Shown here: one piece after another, positions 1-8,419 of the stretch
How the letters are laid out: each line of letters starts with the position of its first letter
How positions within the stretch are numbered: the stretch's first letter is position 1
Assembly: GCA_963830385.1 (NCBI GenBank)
Contig: CAWHMD010000005.1
Location: forward strand, 434,001-498,000
From: Bog-532 sp963830385
Lineage (GTDB): Bacteria; Actinomycetota; Actinomycetes; Streptosporangiales; Streptosporangiaceae
Direction: 5' to 3'
Length of the DNA stretch: 64,000 bases
Position numbers and translations under genes: made by a program
The notes under the pieces: generated by a model
What the model was told of the DNA's origin: nothing
Databases searched by the model: none
What the model saw: the letters and a program-made list of their open reading frames with translations, nothing else

Positions 1-403
1 CGGCCTCGTACGGCGAGTAGAACAGCGGCGGGCGCAGGCCCGGCGCGACGGCTTGCAAGCGGCCGATCACCGGGTCGCGCTGGCCGATGCGGGCGAACTC
101 GGTGGCGTCGTGGTCGAGCGACAGCACGCGGGCGGTCTGGTCGCGGACCGCGGCCAGGTCGGTGCCGGGTGGCGCGAACGTGGTCAGGCGGACCTCTCCC
201 CCGGCGTCCTGGCGGACCTCGGCGGCGGCGTGGGTGGCGTAGCCGTCCAGGCAGAAGGCCAGCCTCATGACCCCGTCCCAGTCGCGGCCGTCGCGCTGGC
301 CGAATCCGAACGTGCCCGCCTCGGTCAGCGAGAACGGCCCGCGTGGGGAGATGGTGAACGACGAGGTGATGAGCGGCTCGGTGGACAGCGAAGTGGTGGG
401 CAT
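1..403 (-). CDS. DNA-3-methyladenine glycosylase (AlkA-like), N-terminal part only
   Basis: The reading frame runs from an ATG at 403 off the left edge of the window. The visible 134 residues start MPTTSLSTEPL and end with GLRPPLFYSPYEA. That last segment resembles the start of the HhH-GPD region in actinobacterial DNA-3-methyladenine glycosylase 2 proteins, which remove alkylated bases in base-excision repair. The catalytic HhH and Asp region lies outside the window and was not seen. A GGGGGAG ribosome binding site sits 5 bases before the ATG and supports the start. The family call rests on one motif, so another HhH-GPD member is possible. Confidence 0.6.
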   Translation of the reverse strand, partial: MPTTSLSTEPLITSSFTISPRGPFSLTEAGTFGFGQRDGRDWDGVMRLAFCLDGYATHAAAEVRQDAGGEVRLTTFAPPGTDLAAVRDQTARVLSLDHDATEFARIGQRDPVIGRLQAVAPGLRPPLFYSPYEA

Positions 404-483
404 CCGGCTCCCCCGGCTCTCGAACAGGTGTGTGAGTCCATTATCGCGAGCGGGTCTGACAGTTTCGGGGGTGCCGAGGCTGG

Positions 484-1050
484 TCAGGCGCTGCGGGCCA
501 GGGCGGCCACCACGCTGGCGGGCAGGGGCCGCGGGTGCACGAGCAGCGCCCGCGCGACCAGGCGGATCCGCGGCCGCAACGGGGTCAGCAACCCCTCGGT
601 GTGCCGCCAGGCGGCCACCTCGTCGGTACCGAACCGGGCCCTGATGTTGCGGCGGAAGCGGCGGGCGTCGCCGCCGTCAGCCTTCCAGGCGGCCAGCTCG
701 CGGCGCAGGGCGGCGTCGTCGCCCGGGAGCGTCCAGTCCCGGAGCCGCTCGGCTACCTGGCCGGCCGCGTCGACCACGAACGCCTGGTCACCGGCGACCT
801 GAATGCCGTGCACGCGGCCCGCGCTGTCGGTCGCGTGATAGATGCTGGCCGACCGGAACCGGGCCCCGACGGCCAGCGCGGCCACCGCGTGCCCGGCCTC
901 GTGCCAGGAGGTGACCACCGCCGCCGACCGGGCCGGCAGGTAGCTGGCCGCGTAGAAGCCGTCGTAACGCTGGCGGATCCAGTGGTCGTGCACGATCGAT
1001 TCGTCGTCGTAGCGCAGCAGCCGGGTCAGCTCCGCCTGAATCGCGGTCAC
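484..1050 (-). CDS. HEAGH-motif zinc-metallopeptidase-like protein
   Basis: The 188-residue protein has the zinc-binding signature HEAGH at residues 50-54 (SWHEAGHAVAALAVGA), as in M41/FtsH and M50-like gluzincins. There is no AAA domain, signal peptide or clear membrane segment. A hydrolytic role is inferred; the third metal ligand is not obvious. The GTG start at 1050 has no ribosome binding site. The frame stays open upstream and reads plausible protein (ERPALTPAQARAV) with no standard start codon before about position 1110, so the true N-terminus may be longer or the start may be damaged. It lies downstream of and codirectional with the glycosylase fragment's neighbourhood but is a separate unit. 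Confidence 0.5.
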   Translation of the reverse strand: MTAIQAELTRLLRYDDESIVHDHWIRQRYDGFYAASYLPARSAAVVTSWHEAGHAVAALAVGARFRSASIYHATDSAGRVHGIQVAGDQAFVVDAAGQVAERLRDWTLPGDDAALRRELAAWKADGGDARRFRRNIRARFGTDEVAAWRHTEGLLTPLRPRIRLVARALLVHPRPLPASVVAALARSA

Positions 1051-1261
1051 CGCCCGGGCCTGGGCGGGAGTCAGAGCGGGACGTTCAGAATTTTCAATAT
1101 GGCTATGGTAATGGCGTGGCCTGGGACGCCGAGGGGACGCGGCGGCGGCCGAACGGCTGGCCTGTCCCGTTGCTGAATCCGGGGCGAAAATCCAGACCCG
1201 CCGTCCGGAATAGCCGGGTTTGCTGCTGGTGTGCTTCCGCGCGGCCTTCTAGCATGTCCGC

Positions 1262-2224
1262 ATGAGCCCACTGACAGGGGTCTTGCGCGAAGCCTGGGCG
1301 ATGTACCGGCGCTTTGCCGCGCATTTCCTGCTGATCGCATTCCTCTTCTACCTGGTATCGGCCATCATCGGGGCGTTGCTGTCGCTGGCCGGGGTCGGCG
1401 GCAGCGTGGCGGCCGCGGTCGTCAACCTGTTCTTCCTCTTCCTGCTGCAGACCGCGCTGGTCAAGGCGGTCCAGGACGTGCGGGACGGCCGGGTCGACCT
1501 GAACCTCTCCGAGACCGTCCGGGCCGCGCTGCCCTTCCTGCTGCCGGTCGCGGGCGCGTCGATCCTGGCCGCCATCGGGATCTTCATCGGCTTCGTGCTG
1601 ATCATCGTGCCCGGCTTGATCCTGCTGACGTTCTGGTCGCTGATCGTGCCCGCGATCGTGCTGGGCGGGGTCCCGGCCATGTCGTCGTTCGGGCAGAGCT
1701 GGCGCACGGTACGCGGGTACGCCTGGCACGTGTTCGGCACCTACGTGCTGGTGTGGCTGATCTACATCGTGTTCGAGATCGTGCTCGGGCTGATCTTCTC
1801 AGTGCTGCCGGGGGCGGGCCGCGGGTTCATCGCCAGCATCGTGTCCGGCACGCTGGTGGCGCCGTTCATCGCGATCGTGGTCAGCCTGATCTGGTATCGG
1901 CTGGTCGCCGCGCACCAGAACCAGGGGCCGCCGCCCGGGTACCCGCCGCCGGGCTACGGGAACCAGGGCTATCCGCCGCCGCCCGGCAACTACGGGAACG
2001 TGCCGCCGGGCAGCTACGGCGCGCCGGGCGGGCCCGGCCCGGCCGAGCCGCCCGGCCCGGCCAGCCCGGGCGGCCCGGCCGAGCCGTCCGGGCCTGCGGG
2101 CGCGACCGATCCGCGCGGTCCGGCGGGCCCGGCCAGCGGCGCCCAGGAGCCGTGGGGCGACGCCACCCGGGCGGACACTCCGCCCAACGGGAACACGCGC
2201 CCCGACAATCAGCCGCCCGCCTGA
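1262..2224 (+). CDS. Polytopic membrane protein with Gly/Pro-rich tail
   Basis: This 320-residue protein has about five or six hydrophobic segments in residues 20-220, including FLLIAFLFYLVSAIIGALL and IGIFIGFVLIIVPGLILL. The pattern resembles the glycerophosphoryl-diester-phosphodiesterase membrane-domain/DUF7847-type family. The last 100 residues are a Pro/Gly-rich cytoplasmic or surface tail with repeated GYPPPGYG-like units. No enzyme motif is visible, so the function is unknown. There is no ribosome binding site; a TAGCAT box (1250-1255) lies 6 bases before the ATG, consistent with a leaderless transcript that starts at the initiation codon. Confidence 0.65.
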   Translation: MSPLTGVLREAWAMYRRFAAHFLLIAFLFYLVSAIIGALLSLAGVGGSVAAAVVNLFFLFLLQTALVKAVQDVRDGRVDLNLSETVRAALPFLLPVAGASILAAIGIFIGFVLIIVPGLILLTFWSLIVPAIVLGGVPAMSSFGQSWRTVRGYAWHVFGTYVLVWLIYIVFEIVLGLIFSVLPGAGRGFIASIVSGTLVAPFIAIVVSLIWYRLVAAHQNQGPPPGYPPPGYGNQGYPPPPGNYGNVPPGSYGAPGGPGPAEPPGPASPGGPAEPSGPAGATDPRGPAGPASGAQEPWGDATRADTPPNGNTRPDNQPPA

Positions 2225-2377
2225 ACCGCAGGTAACACCCTGATATGAAGGTGGGGCGTAGCGGCACGGCGTAGGTCAATCATCGCTAGGGTTACGCCAT
2301 CCGGTCGCACCCGGCATTTGCCGCAGCTGCACCGAATCCGACCGGCCATGACCCCGTTGCGAGGAGACAACTCACCC

Positions 2378-2824
2378 ATGCCAGCTACGCTCCAGGACAT
2401 CCTGCTTGCCCCCGACACCAAGCCTGCCGTGGTGGCCGACTGCCGGGCGCTGGTCGACCAGCAGGTCAAGGACAAGTCAGGGATCTCCGCGACCGCGCTG
2501 AAGCTGGGCTACAAGACCGTGACCAGCTTCGCTCCCACCTACCTGAACGACACCATCGACTCGATGCTGCCGGAGTTCATCGCGCAGCTGGAGCCGTTCT
2601 GGGCCGACTTCACCGCCTCCGGCAGCGCCCAGTTCGGTGACTACCTGGCCAAGCGCGGCCCGGAGGTCGCCGAGGCGCTGCTGACGGTGACCGACAACAT
2701 GGCCGGCCGGTCCGAGCGGCCCACGATCGTCAAGGCGTACAAGGCCGTGCGCGGCGGCGCCGCCAAGCACATCGAGGCCGCCCTGCCGGCCGTCGGCGAC
2801 CTGGTGCAGAAGTACGCGGGCTGA
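2378..2824 (+). CDS. DUF6918-like conserved actinobacterial protein
   Basis: The 148-residue soluble protein begins MPATLQDILLAP and looks all-helical. From memory it matches the actinobacterial DUF6918 family of about 147 residues, with the LVDxxVxxKSGISxTAxKxGY segment near the N-terminus. Function is unknown. The start at 2378 is chosen over the upstream ATG at 2348 because GAGGAG at 2361-2366 gives normal spacing. It ends just before a strong hairpin terminator shared with the convergent fadBA operon. Confidence 0.6.
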   Translation: MPATLQDILLAPDTKPAVVADCRALVDQQVKDKSGISATALKLGYKTVTSFAPTYLNDTIDSMLPEFIAQLEPFWADFTASGSAQFGDYLAKRGPEVAEALLTVTDNMAGRSERPTIVKAYKAVRGGAAKHIEAALPAVGDLVQKYAG

Positions 2825-2874
2825 GCAGCCAGCGCCTGAGCTCAGCTTCAATGAGCTGAGCCTCGGACCGGCGA

Positions 2875-2909
2875 GGGCCGGGCGGGAACCTGAGGTTCCC
2901 GCCCGGCCC
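2875..2909. terminator. Bidirectional intrinsic terminator
   Basis: A perfect 16-bp inverted repeat (2875-2890 with 2894-2909) with a TGA loop is followed by TTT. It separates the convergent DUF6918-like gene and the end of the fad operon and can serve both. A weaker hairpin (CTCAGCT/AGCTGAG, 2841-2860) precedes it. Confidence 0.85.
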
Positions 2910-2928
2910 TTTGCCGTGGGTGCCGCGA

Positions 2929-5031
2929 TCAGCGGAAGCGGCTGCCAGTGACCTTCTCGGCGATGCCGGTGCGGTCCAGGTACGGGGTGATGCCGCCCAG
3001 GTGGAACGGCCAGCCCGCGCCCATGATCATGCACAGGTCGATGTCCTCGGGCGTGGCCACCACGCCCTCGTCGAGCATGATCCGGATCTCCTCGGCCAGG
3101 CCTTCGAGCGCCCGCTGGCGGACCTGATCCTCGGTGGACGGCCGGTCACCACCGGAAAAGGCGGCCAGCACCTCGGGGTCGAAGGTGAAGTCCGGCCGGT
3201 ACAGCGAGGTGTGACCGGACTCGACCAGCGCCCGGAGCTTGGGTGAGACGTGGTACCGGTCCGGGAAGGCCGCGTGCAGGGTCTCCGCCACGTGCAGCGC
3301 GATGGCCGGCCCGACCAGCTGCAGCAGCAGGAACGGGGACATCGGCAGGCCCAGCGGCTCCGGCGCGCGCTCGGCCACCTCGACCGGGGTGCCCTCGTCG
3401 ACCGCGTCGGTGATCTCGCCCAGGAACCGGGTCAGCAGCCGGTTGACCACGAACGCGGGCGCGTCCTTGACCAGCACGCAGGACTTCTTGAGCTGCTTGC
3501 CGGCCGCGAACGCGGTGGCCAGGGATGGGTCGTCGGTCGCTTCGCCCCGTACGATCTCGACCAGCGGCAGCACCGCGACCGGGTTGAAGAAGTGGAACCC
3601 GACCACGCGCTCGGGGTGGCTCAGCCCGGCGGCCATCGCCGACACCGACAGTGAGGAGGTGTTGGTGGCCAGCACGCAGTCCGGCCGGACCACGGCCTCG
3701 ACCTCGGCGAACACCTTCTGCTTGACCGACAGCTCCTCGAACACGGCCTCGATCACCAGATCGGCGTCGGCGAATACGTCCTTGGTCAGCGAGCCGGTGA
3801 CCAGCCCCTTCAGCCGGTTGGCGTGATCGGGGGAGATCCGGTGCCGGGCCAGCAGCTTGTCGATCTCGCCGTGCACGTAACCGACCCCGGAGTCGACCCG
3901 GTCCTGGTCCAGGTCGGTCAGCACGACCGGGACCTCGAGCCGGCGGGCGAACAGCAGCCCGATCTGGGCGGCCATCAGCCCGGCACCGACGATGCCGACC
4001 TTGGTCACCGGCCGGGCCAGCGACTTGTCGGGAGCCCCGGCCGGGCGGCGGGCCCGCTTCTGGGTGAGGTCGAAGGCGTACAGGCCGGCCCGCAGCTCGT
4101 CGCTCATGATCAGGTCGGCCAAGGCCTTGTCCTCGGCGGCGAAGCCCTCGTCCCGGCTCCGGGCGCGGGCCGCGCGGACCAGCTCGATGGCCCGGTACGG
4201 GGCGGGGGCGGCGCCGTGCAGCTTGCCGTCGGCGAAAAAGCGGGCAGCGTCGGCAGCCGCGTCCCAGTCGGCCTCGGTCTGCTCGGGGATCGGTCCCCGT
4301 TCGACCGTGACCGCGCCGGTCAGCACCTGGGCGGCCCAGCCCAGCGACTCCTCCAGGAAGTCGGCGGGCTCGAACATCGCGTCGGCCACGCCCAGCTCGA
4401 ACGCCTGCGGGCCGCGCAGCATCTTGTTCTGGCTGAGCGCGTTCTCGACGATGACCTTCAGCGCCTTGGCCGGGCCGATCAGCCGGGGCAGCAGGTAGGT
4501 GCCGCCCCAGCCGGGGACCAGGCCGAGGAAGCACTCCGGCAGCGCCAGCGCCGGCACCCCGGCTGAGATCGTCCGGTAGGTGCAGTGCAGCGCGACCTCG
4601 ACGCCGCCGCCCATGGCGGCGCCGTTGACGAACGCGAACGACGGGATGTCCAGCTCGCCCAGCCGCCGGAACACCGCGTGGCCGAACTGGCCGATGGCCC
4701 GGGCCTGATCGTGGTCTTCGATCACGGCGACCCCGTTCAGGTCGGCGCCGACCGCGAAGATGAACGGCTTGCCGGTCACCCCGACCGCGGCCAGGCCGGT
4801 CCGGGCGGCCACCTGGTCGAGGGCGTCGTTCAGCGCCAGCAGGCTGCGGGGGCCGAACGTGTTCGGCTTGGTGTGGTCGAACCCGTTGTCCAGGGTGATC
4901 AGCGCGAGCGTGCCCGCGCCGCCGGGCAGGTCGACGTCGCGCACGTGGGCGCGGGTGACGACCTCGTCGGGGAACTGGACCTCGAACTGAGCCCGGAGCT
5001 GGGCCGGGTCAGCGGGCAGCGGCTGGGTCAC
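2929..5031 (-). CDS. fadB: Fatty-acid oxidation multifunctional protein: enoyl-CoA hydratase / 3-hydroxyacyl-CoA dehydrogenase
   Basis: The 700-residue protein carries an N-terminal crotonase domain (FVNGAAMGGGVEVALHC and the PECFLGLVPGWGGT segment with its acidic catalytic residue). A Rossmann 3-hydroxyacyl-CoA dehydrogenase follows (VGIVGAGLMAAQIG; GFHFFNPV with the catalytic His), then the C-terminal dehydrogenase domain. It hydrates enoyl-CoA and oxidises the 3-hydroxyacyl-CoA in beta-oxidation. The start is a GTG at 5031 that overlaps the fadA stop by four bases (GTGA), so translation is coupled to the upstream thiolase. A longer frame reaching 5094 is an extension into fadA and is not used. 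Confidence 0.93.
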   Translation of the reverse strand: MTQPLPADPAQLRAQFEVQFPDEVVTRAHVRDVDLPGGAGTLALITLDNGFDHTKPNTFGPRSLLALNDALDQVAARTGLAAVGVTGKPFIFAVGADLNGVAVIEDHDQARAIGQFGHAVFRRLGELDIPSFAFVNGAAMGGGVEVALHCTYRTISAGVPALALPECFLGLVPGWGGTYLLPRLIGPAKALKVIVENALSQNKMLRGPQAFELGVADAMFEPADFLEESLGWAAQVLTGAVTVERGPIPEQTEADWDAAADAARFFADGKLHGAAPAPYRAIELVRAARARSRDEGFAAEDKALADLIMSDELRAGLYAFDLTQKRARRPAGAPDKSLARPVTKVGIVGAGLMAAQIGLLFARRLEVPVVLTDLDQDRVDSGVGYVHGEIDKLLARHRISPDHANRLKGLVTGSLTKDVFADADLVIEAVFEELSVKQKVFAEVEAVVRPDCVLATNTSSLSVSAMAAGLSHPERVVGFHFFNPVAVLPLVEIVRGEATDDPSLATAFAAGKQLKKSCVLVKDAPAFVVNRLLTRFLGEITDAVDEGTPVEVAERAPEPLGLPMSPFLLLQLVGPAIALHVAETLHAAFPDRYHVSPKLRALVESGHTSLYRPDFTFDPEVLAAFSGGDRPSTEDQVRQRALEGLAEEIRIMLDEGVVATPEDIDLCMIMGAGWPFHLGGITPYLDRTGIAEKVTGSRFR

Positions 5032-6230
5032 TTGACCCCCTCGTAGTTGGTGTTCTCCCACAGAACGCTGGCACCCATGCCCATGCCGATGCACATGGTG
5101 GTCAGGCCGTAGCGGACCTCCGGGTGCTCGGCGAACTCGCGGGCGAGCTGCATCATCAGCCGCACCCCGGAGGAGGCGAGCGGGTGGCCGAGCGCGATCG
5201 CGCCGCCCCAGGGGTTCACCCGCGGGTCGTCATCATCGATCTTGAAATGGTCCAGGAACGACAGCACCTGGACCGCGAACGCCTCGTTGATCTCGATGAG
5301 GCCGATGTCGTCGATGGTCAGCGAGTTGCGGGCCAGCAGCGTCTCGGTGGCCGGGATCGGGCCGACACCCATGACCTCCGGGTCGACGCCGGCGAAGCTG
5401 AAATCGGTCAGCCGCATCCGGGCGGCCAGGCCGAGCTCGGCGGCGACGTCTTCGGCGGCCAGGATGCAGCCGGTGGCGCCGTCGTTCAGCCCGGCCGAGT
5501 TGCCCGCGGTGACCCGGCCGTGCGGCCGGAACGGCGTCTTCAGCCCGGCCAGTCCGGCCAGCGTGGTGTCGGGGCGGGGCGGCTCGTCGGCGGTGGCCAG
5601 GCCATAGCCGAGCTCAGCGCTGCGAATGGCCATCGGGACCAGGTCAGGCTGGAGCTTGCCGGCCGCGTAGGCGGCCGCGACCTTGCGCTGGCTGCCGAGC
5701 GCGTAGGCGTCGGCCCGCTCCCGGGTCAGGTGCGGGAACCGGTCATGCAGGTTCTCGGCGGTCGCCCCCATGACCAGGGCCGAGGTGTCCACCAGCTGCT
5801 CGCTGACGAACCGGGGGTTGGGGTCGACCCCCTCCCCCATCGGGTGGTGGCCCATGTGCTCGACGCCGCCCGCGATGGCGATGTCGGTCGCGCCGAACGC
5901 GATGCTGCCGGCCGTGGTGGTCGCGGCGGTCAGCGCGCCCGCGCACATCCGGTCGATGGCGTAGCCGGGGACCGAGCGAGGCAGCCCGGCCAGCATCGCG
6001 GCCGACCGGCCGATGGTCAGGCCCTGGTCGCCAATCTGGGTGGTGGCGGCGATGGCGACGTCGCCGACGCGCTCCGGCGGCAGGCCCGGGTTGCGCCGCA
6101 GCAGCTCGCGGATGACCCGGACGACCAGGTCGTCGGCGCGCGTCTCCGCGTACAGGCCCTTGGGGCCCGCCTTGCCGAATGGGGTCCGGACGCCGTCAAC
6201 GAAGACCACGTCGCGTGCGGTACGGGGCAC
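5028..6230 (-). CDS. fadA: Acetyl-CoA acyltransferase (beta-oxidation thiolase)
   Basis: This 400-residue thiolase has the nucleophile Cys in DRMCAGALTA, the NEAFA and GHPLASSG histidine motifs, and the second active-site Cys in TTMCIGMGMG. It cleaves 3-ketoacyl-CoA in beta-oxidation with the downstream multifunctional protein. The start is set at the GTG at 6230, where GGGAGG lies 5 bases upstream and the protein begins MPRTARDVVFVDG as in actinobacterial homologues. The ATG at 6275 is rejected because it falls inside the promoter operator. fadA is the first gene of a two-gene operon. Confidence 0.93.
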   Translation of the reverse strand: MPRTARDVVFVDGVRTPFGKAGPKGLYAETRADDLVVRVIRELLRRNPGLPPERVGDVAIAATTQIGDQGLTIGRSAAMLAGLPRSVPGYAIDRMCAGALTAATTTAGSIAFGATDIAIAGGVEHMGHHPMGEGVDPNPRFVSEQLVDTSALVMGATAENLHDRFPHLTRERADAYALGSQRKVAAAYAAGKLQPDLVPMAIRSAELGYGLATADEPPRPDTTLAGLAGLKTPFRPHGRVTAGNSAGLNDGATGCILAAEDVAAELGLAARMRLTDFSFAGVDPEVMGVGPIPATETLLARNSLTIDDIGLIEINEAFAVQVLSFLDHFKIDDDDPRVNPWGGAIALGHPLASSGVRLMMQLAREFAEHPEVRYGLTTMCIGMGMGASVLWENTNYEGVK

Positions 6231-6264
6231 CTCTGCCTCCCTCGCGATGAATGCTCTCGGCTCT

Positions 6265-6293
6265 ATGTTACTCATGAGTAACTGAATCGCCAA
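6265..6293 (-). promoter_or_regulatory. fadAB promoter with 16-bp operator palindrome
   Basis: On the minus strand TTGGCG (6288-6293) and TAACAT (6265-6270) are separated by exactly 17 bases. The spacer and the start of the -10 are covered by a perfect 16-bp palindrome, GTTACTCATGAGTAAC (6267-6282). Such placement is typical of a TetR-family repressor site, perhaps one sensing acyl-CoA. The predicted transcript starts near 6258, leaving a 28-base leader with the fadA ribosome binding site. No regulator gene is adjacent, so the binding protein is unknown. Confidence 0.7.
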
Positions 6294-6411
6294 CTGAACC
6301 CCCGCCCGGCCGCGCCGGGGCGGTGCGGATGCGGCCGGGGGGCGGTGCGGCCCGTTGAGAAAAACGATCGGTATGCTGCGGCGTCGGGTAGGAAACATCG
6401 CAGGAGTGAAT

Positions 6412-7320
6412 GTGAGCAGACAGCGCCGCACGGGTTCCGCCTTCCTGGCGGCGGTGACGGTCGCGCTCATGGTGGTGCTGACGGGCTGCGCGAGCGGGCG
6501 GGTGGGCACCCCCGGCCCGGTGGGCTCGGCCTACTGGAGCCGGTCCAGGCTGCTGGAGGCGCTGCCGATGGGCGGCGTGGGCCGGTCGGCGCCGACGCCG
6601 CGGGCCTCGGCCGAGTCGCACGATACGCCGGCCGGGTCCGGGCTGCGGGTCGGGGCGCTGTTCGAGCACGGTGACAGCGGCAACCATTTCTGCACGGCCA
6701 GCGTGGTGGACAGCCCGGGCCAGGACCTGCTGATCACCGCCGGCCACTGCATCTACGGCGGATTCAGCAGCGGGTACCACAGCGACATCGTGTTCATCCC
6801 GGACTACCGGGACGGGCAGGAGCCGTACGGGGTCTGGGCGGTGTCCCGGCTGCTGGTCCCGCCGCAGTGGGCCGCCTCGGCCAACCCCGACTACGACTTC
6901 GGCTTCGTGGTCCTGCAGCCGCACTCCGGGGCGGACATCGAGCAGATCCTCGGGGCCAACAAGCTCGCGACCGACACCGGTTACCAGTACCTGGTGCACG
7001 TCACCGGGTACCCGGACAGCGCCAACGCCCCGATCAGCTGCGTCAACTGGACGTCCGAGCAGAGCAGCACCCAGCTCCGGTTCGAGTGCGGCGGCTACAC
7101 CGGCGGCACCAGCGGCAGCCCGTGGGTGACGCACTTCAGCGCCAAGTCGCGGACCGGCACGATCGTGGGCGTGATCGGCGGCTACGAAGAGGGCGGCAAC
7201 ACCCCGTCGATCTCCTACAGCGTCCGGTTCGGGGCGGCCGTGCAGAGCCTGTACCAGCAGGCGATCACGGCCCCGACCGCGTCGGCGGCGGCGTCACCCG
7301 CGGGCAGTTCCAGCTCTTGA
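6412..7320 (+). CDS. Lipoprotein trypsin-like serine protease
   Basis: The 302-residue protein starts with a charged segment and a hydrophobic stretch ending in a lipobox (LTGCAS), so it is probably an exported lipoprotein. A chymotrypsin-fold catalytic triad is visible: His in ITAGHCIYGG, Asp in DYDFGFVVL, Ser in GGTSGSPWV. The GTG at 6412 has AGGAG 5 bases upstream; an in-frame codon at 6355 is ignored because a TATGCT -10-like box (6372-6377) puts the transcript start after it. It is a tandem paralogue of the next gene, sharing HFCTASVVDS and the GGTSG motif. The C-terminus is Ala/Ser-rich. Substrate unknown. Confidence 0.85.
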   Translation: MSRQRRTGSAFLAAVTVALMVVLTGCASGRVGTPGPVGSAYWSRSRLLEALPMGGVGRSAPTPRASAESHDTPAGSGLRVGALFEHGDSGNHFCTASVVDSPGQDLLITAGHCIYGGFSSGYHSDIVFIPDYRDGQEPYGVWAVSRLLVPPQWAASANPDYDFGFVVLQPHSGADIEQILGANKLATDTGYQYLVHVTGYPDSANAPISCVNWTSEQSSTQLRFECGGYTGGTSGSPWVTHFSAKSRTGTIVGVIGGYEEGGNTPSISYSVRFGAAVQSLYQQAITAPTASAAASPAGSSSS

Positions 7321-7403
7321 CAGTTCTCGCCCGATCCGCACAAAGTCGTACCTAGCGTCTCAAACGCAACTATTTCCCCTTTAATCAACAAGAGAGCGCA
7401 GGT

Positions 7404-8390
7404 ATGCGAAGCGCGGGCGGCTGGAGAGCGGCGGGCGTGTGGGCGGGCGCGGTCGCGCTGGTGGTGGCCGGACTGGCGGCGGGCGGCAGCGCGGGGGCGG
7501 CCGTGACCGGCGGCGGCGCCGGGACCGCGGCCAGCGGCGCCACGCCCGACGGGACGGCGGTGGTGCACACGGTGAGCGGCGGGGCGCAGGCGGCGGCGCG
7601 CGGGTACTGGACACCGGCGCGTATGAAGAGCGCGACGGCGGCAGGCGCGAGCGCCGCCGCGGGGACGAGTGGCGCATCGGCCCGCCCGCAGGCCACTCCG
7701 GCCCCGCCGCCGGGGACGCCGGACCCCGTGTACTTCAACGGCGTGCCGACGGTCGGGGCGCTGTTCTTCACGACCGGGACCCAGGCGCACTTCTGCACGG
7801 CCAGCGTGGTGGACAGCGTCACCCTGGACCTGGTGCTGACCGCCGCGCACTGCGTCTACGGCAGCAGCGGGCCCGCCGCCAACGTGGTCTACGTGCCGAA
7901 CTGGCACCAGGGGGTCAGCCCGTACGGGGCCTGGCCGGTCGCCGCGATCACGGTCGCCCGGGGCTGGCAGCAGTCCCAGGACCCGGACCTGGACTTCGCG
8001 TTCCTGGCCGTCAGCCCGCCGGCCGGCACCAGCAAGCCGGTCCAGCTGGTCACCGGCGGCCTGCGGCTGGGCATCAACACCCGGTACGCGCAGCCGGTCA
8101 CCCCGGTCGGTTACAACAACACCGACGACCAGCCGATCAGGTGCGCCACCAGCAGCCAGGAGTTCGAGCCGACCCAGATCGAGTTCTACTGCAACAACTA
8201 CCAGGACGGCACCAGCGGCGGTCCCTGGATCGCCCACTTCAACCCGGTGACCGGCACCGGGACCGTGGTCGGTGACATCGGCGGGTACGAGCAGGGCGGC
8301 GACTACGCCTGGCAGTCCTTCAGCCCCTATTTCAGCTGGCCGACCCTGCGGCTGTTCTTGCGGGCCCAGTTGGGGCAAGCTCACCTTTAG
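7404..8390 (+). CDS. Secreted trypsin-like serine protease, tandem paralogue
   Basis: This 328-residue protein has a Sec-type signal sequence (hydrophobic VWAGAVALVVAGLAAGGSAGA) but no lipobox, an Ala/Gly-rich pro-region of about 90 residues, and a chymotrypsin-like domain. The triad is in LTAAHCVYG (His), PDLDFAFLAV (Asp) and GGTSGGPWI (Ser). It shares HFCTASVVDS, GGTSG and the GTVVG-IGGYEQGG tail with the upstream lipoprotein, so the two arose by duplication and then diverged in anchoring. The ribosome binding site is weak (GCAGGT just before the ATG). Confidence 0.85.
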   Translation: MRSAGGWRAAGVWAGAVALVVAGLAAGGSAGAAVTGGGAGTAASGATPDGTAVVHTVSGGAQAAARGYWTPARMKSATAAGASAAAGTSGASARPQATPAPPPGTPDPVYFNGVPTVGALFFTTGTQAHFCTASVVDSVTLDLVLTAAHCVYGSSGPAANVVYVPNWHQGVSPYGAWPVAAITVARGWQQSQDPDLDFAFLAVSPPAGTSKPVQLVTGGLRLGINTRYAQPVTPVGYNNTDDQPIRCATSSQEFEPTQIEFYCNNYQDGTSGGPWIAHFNPVTGTGTVVGDIGGYEQGGDYAWQSFSPYFSWPTLRLFLRAQLGQAHL

Positions 8391-8419
8391 ATGAGCAGGC
8401 TGCTTCGAGGAGGAAGTCA

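Noticed and set aside
6231..6275. ATG at 6275 as fadA start
   Set aside because: It lies within the operator palindrome and upstream of the predicted transcript start; the GTG at 6230 has a strong ribosome binding site and the family N-terminus.
5124..6281. 385-residue plus-strand frame opposite fadA
   Set aside because: It is a GC-driven antisense shadow: low-complexity Arg/Gly/Val content, no motif, while the minus strand encodes a clear thiolase.
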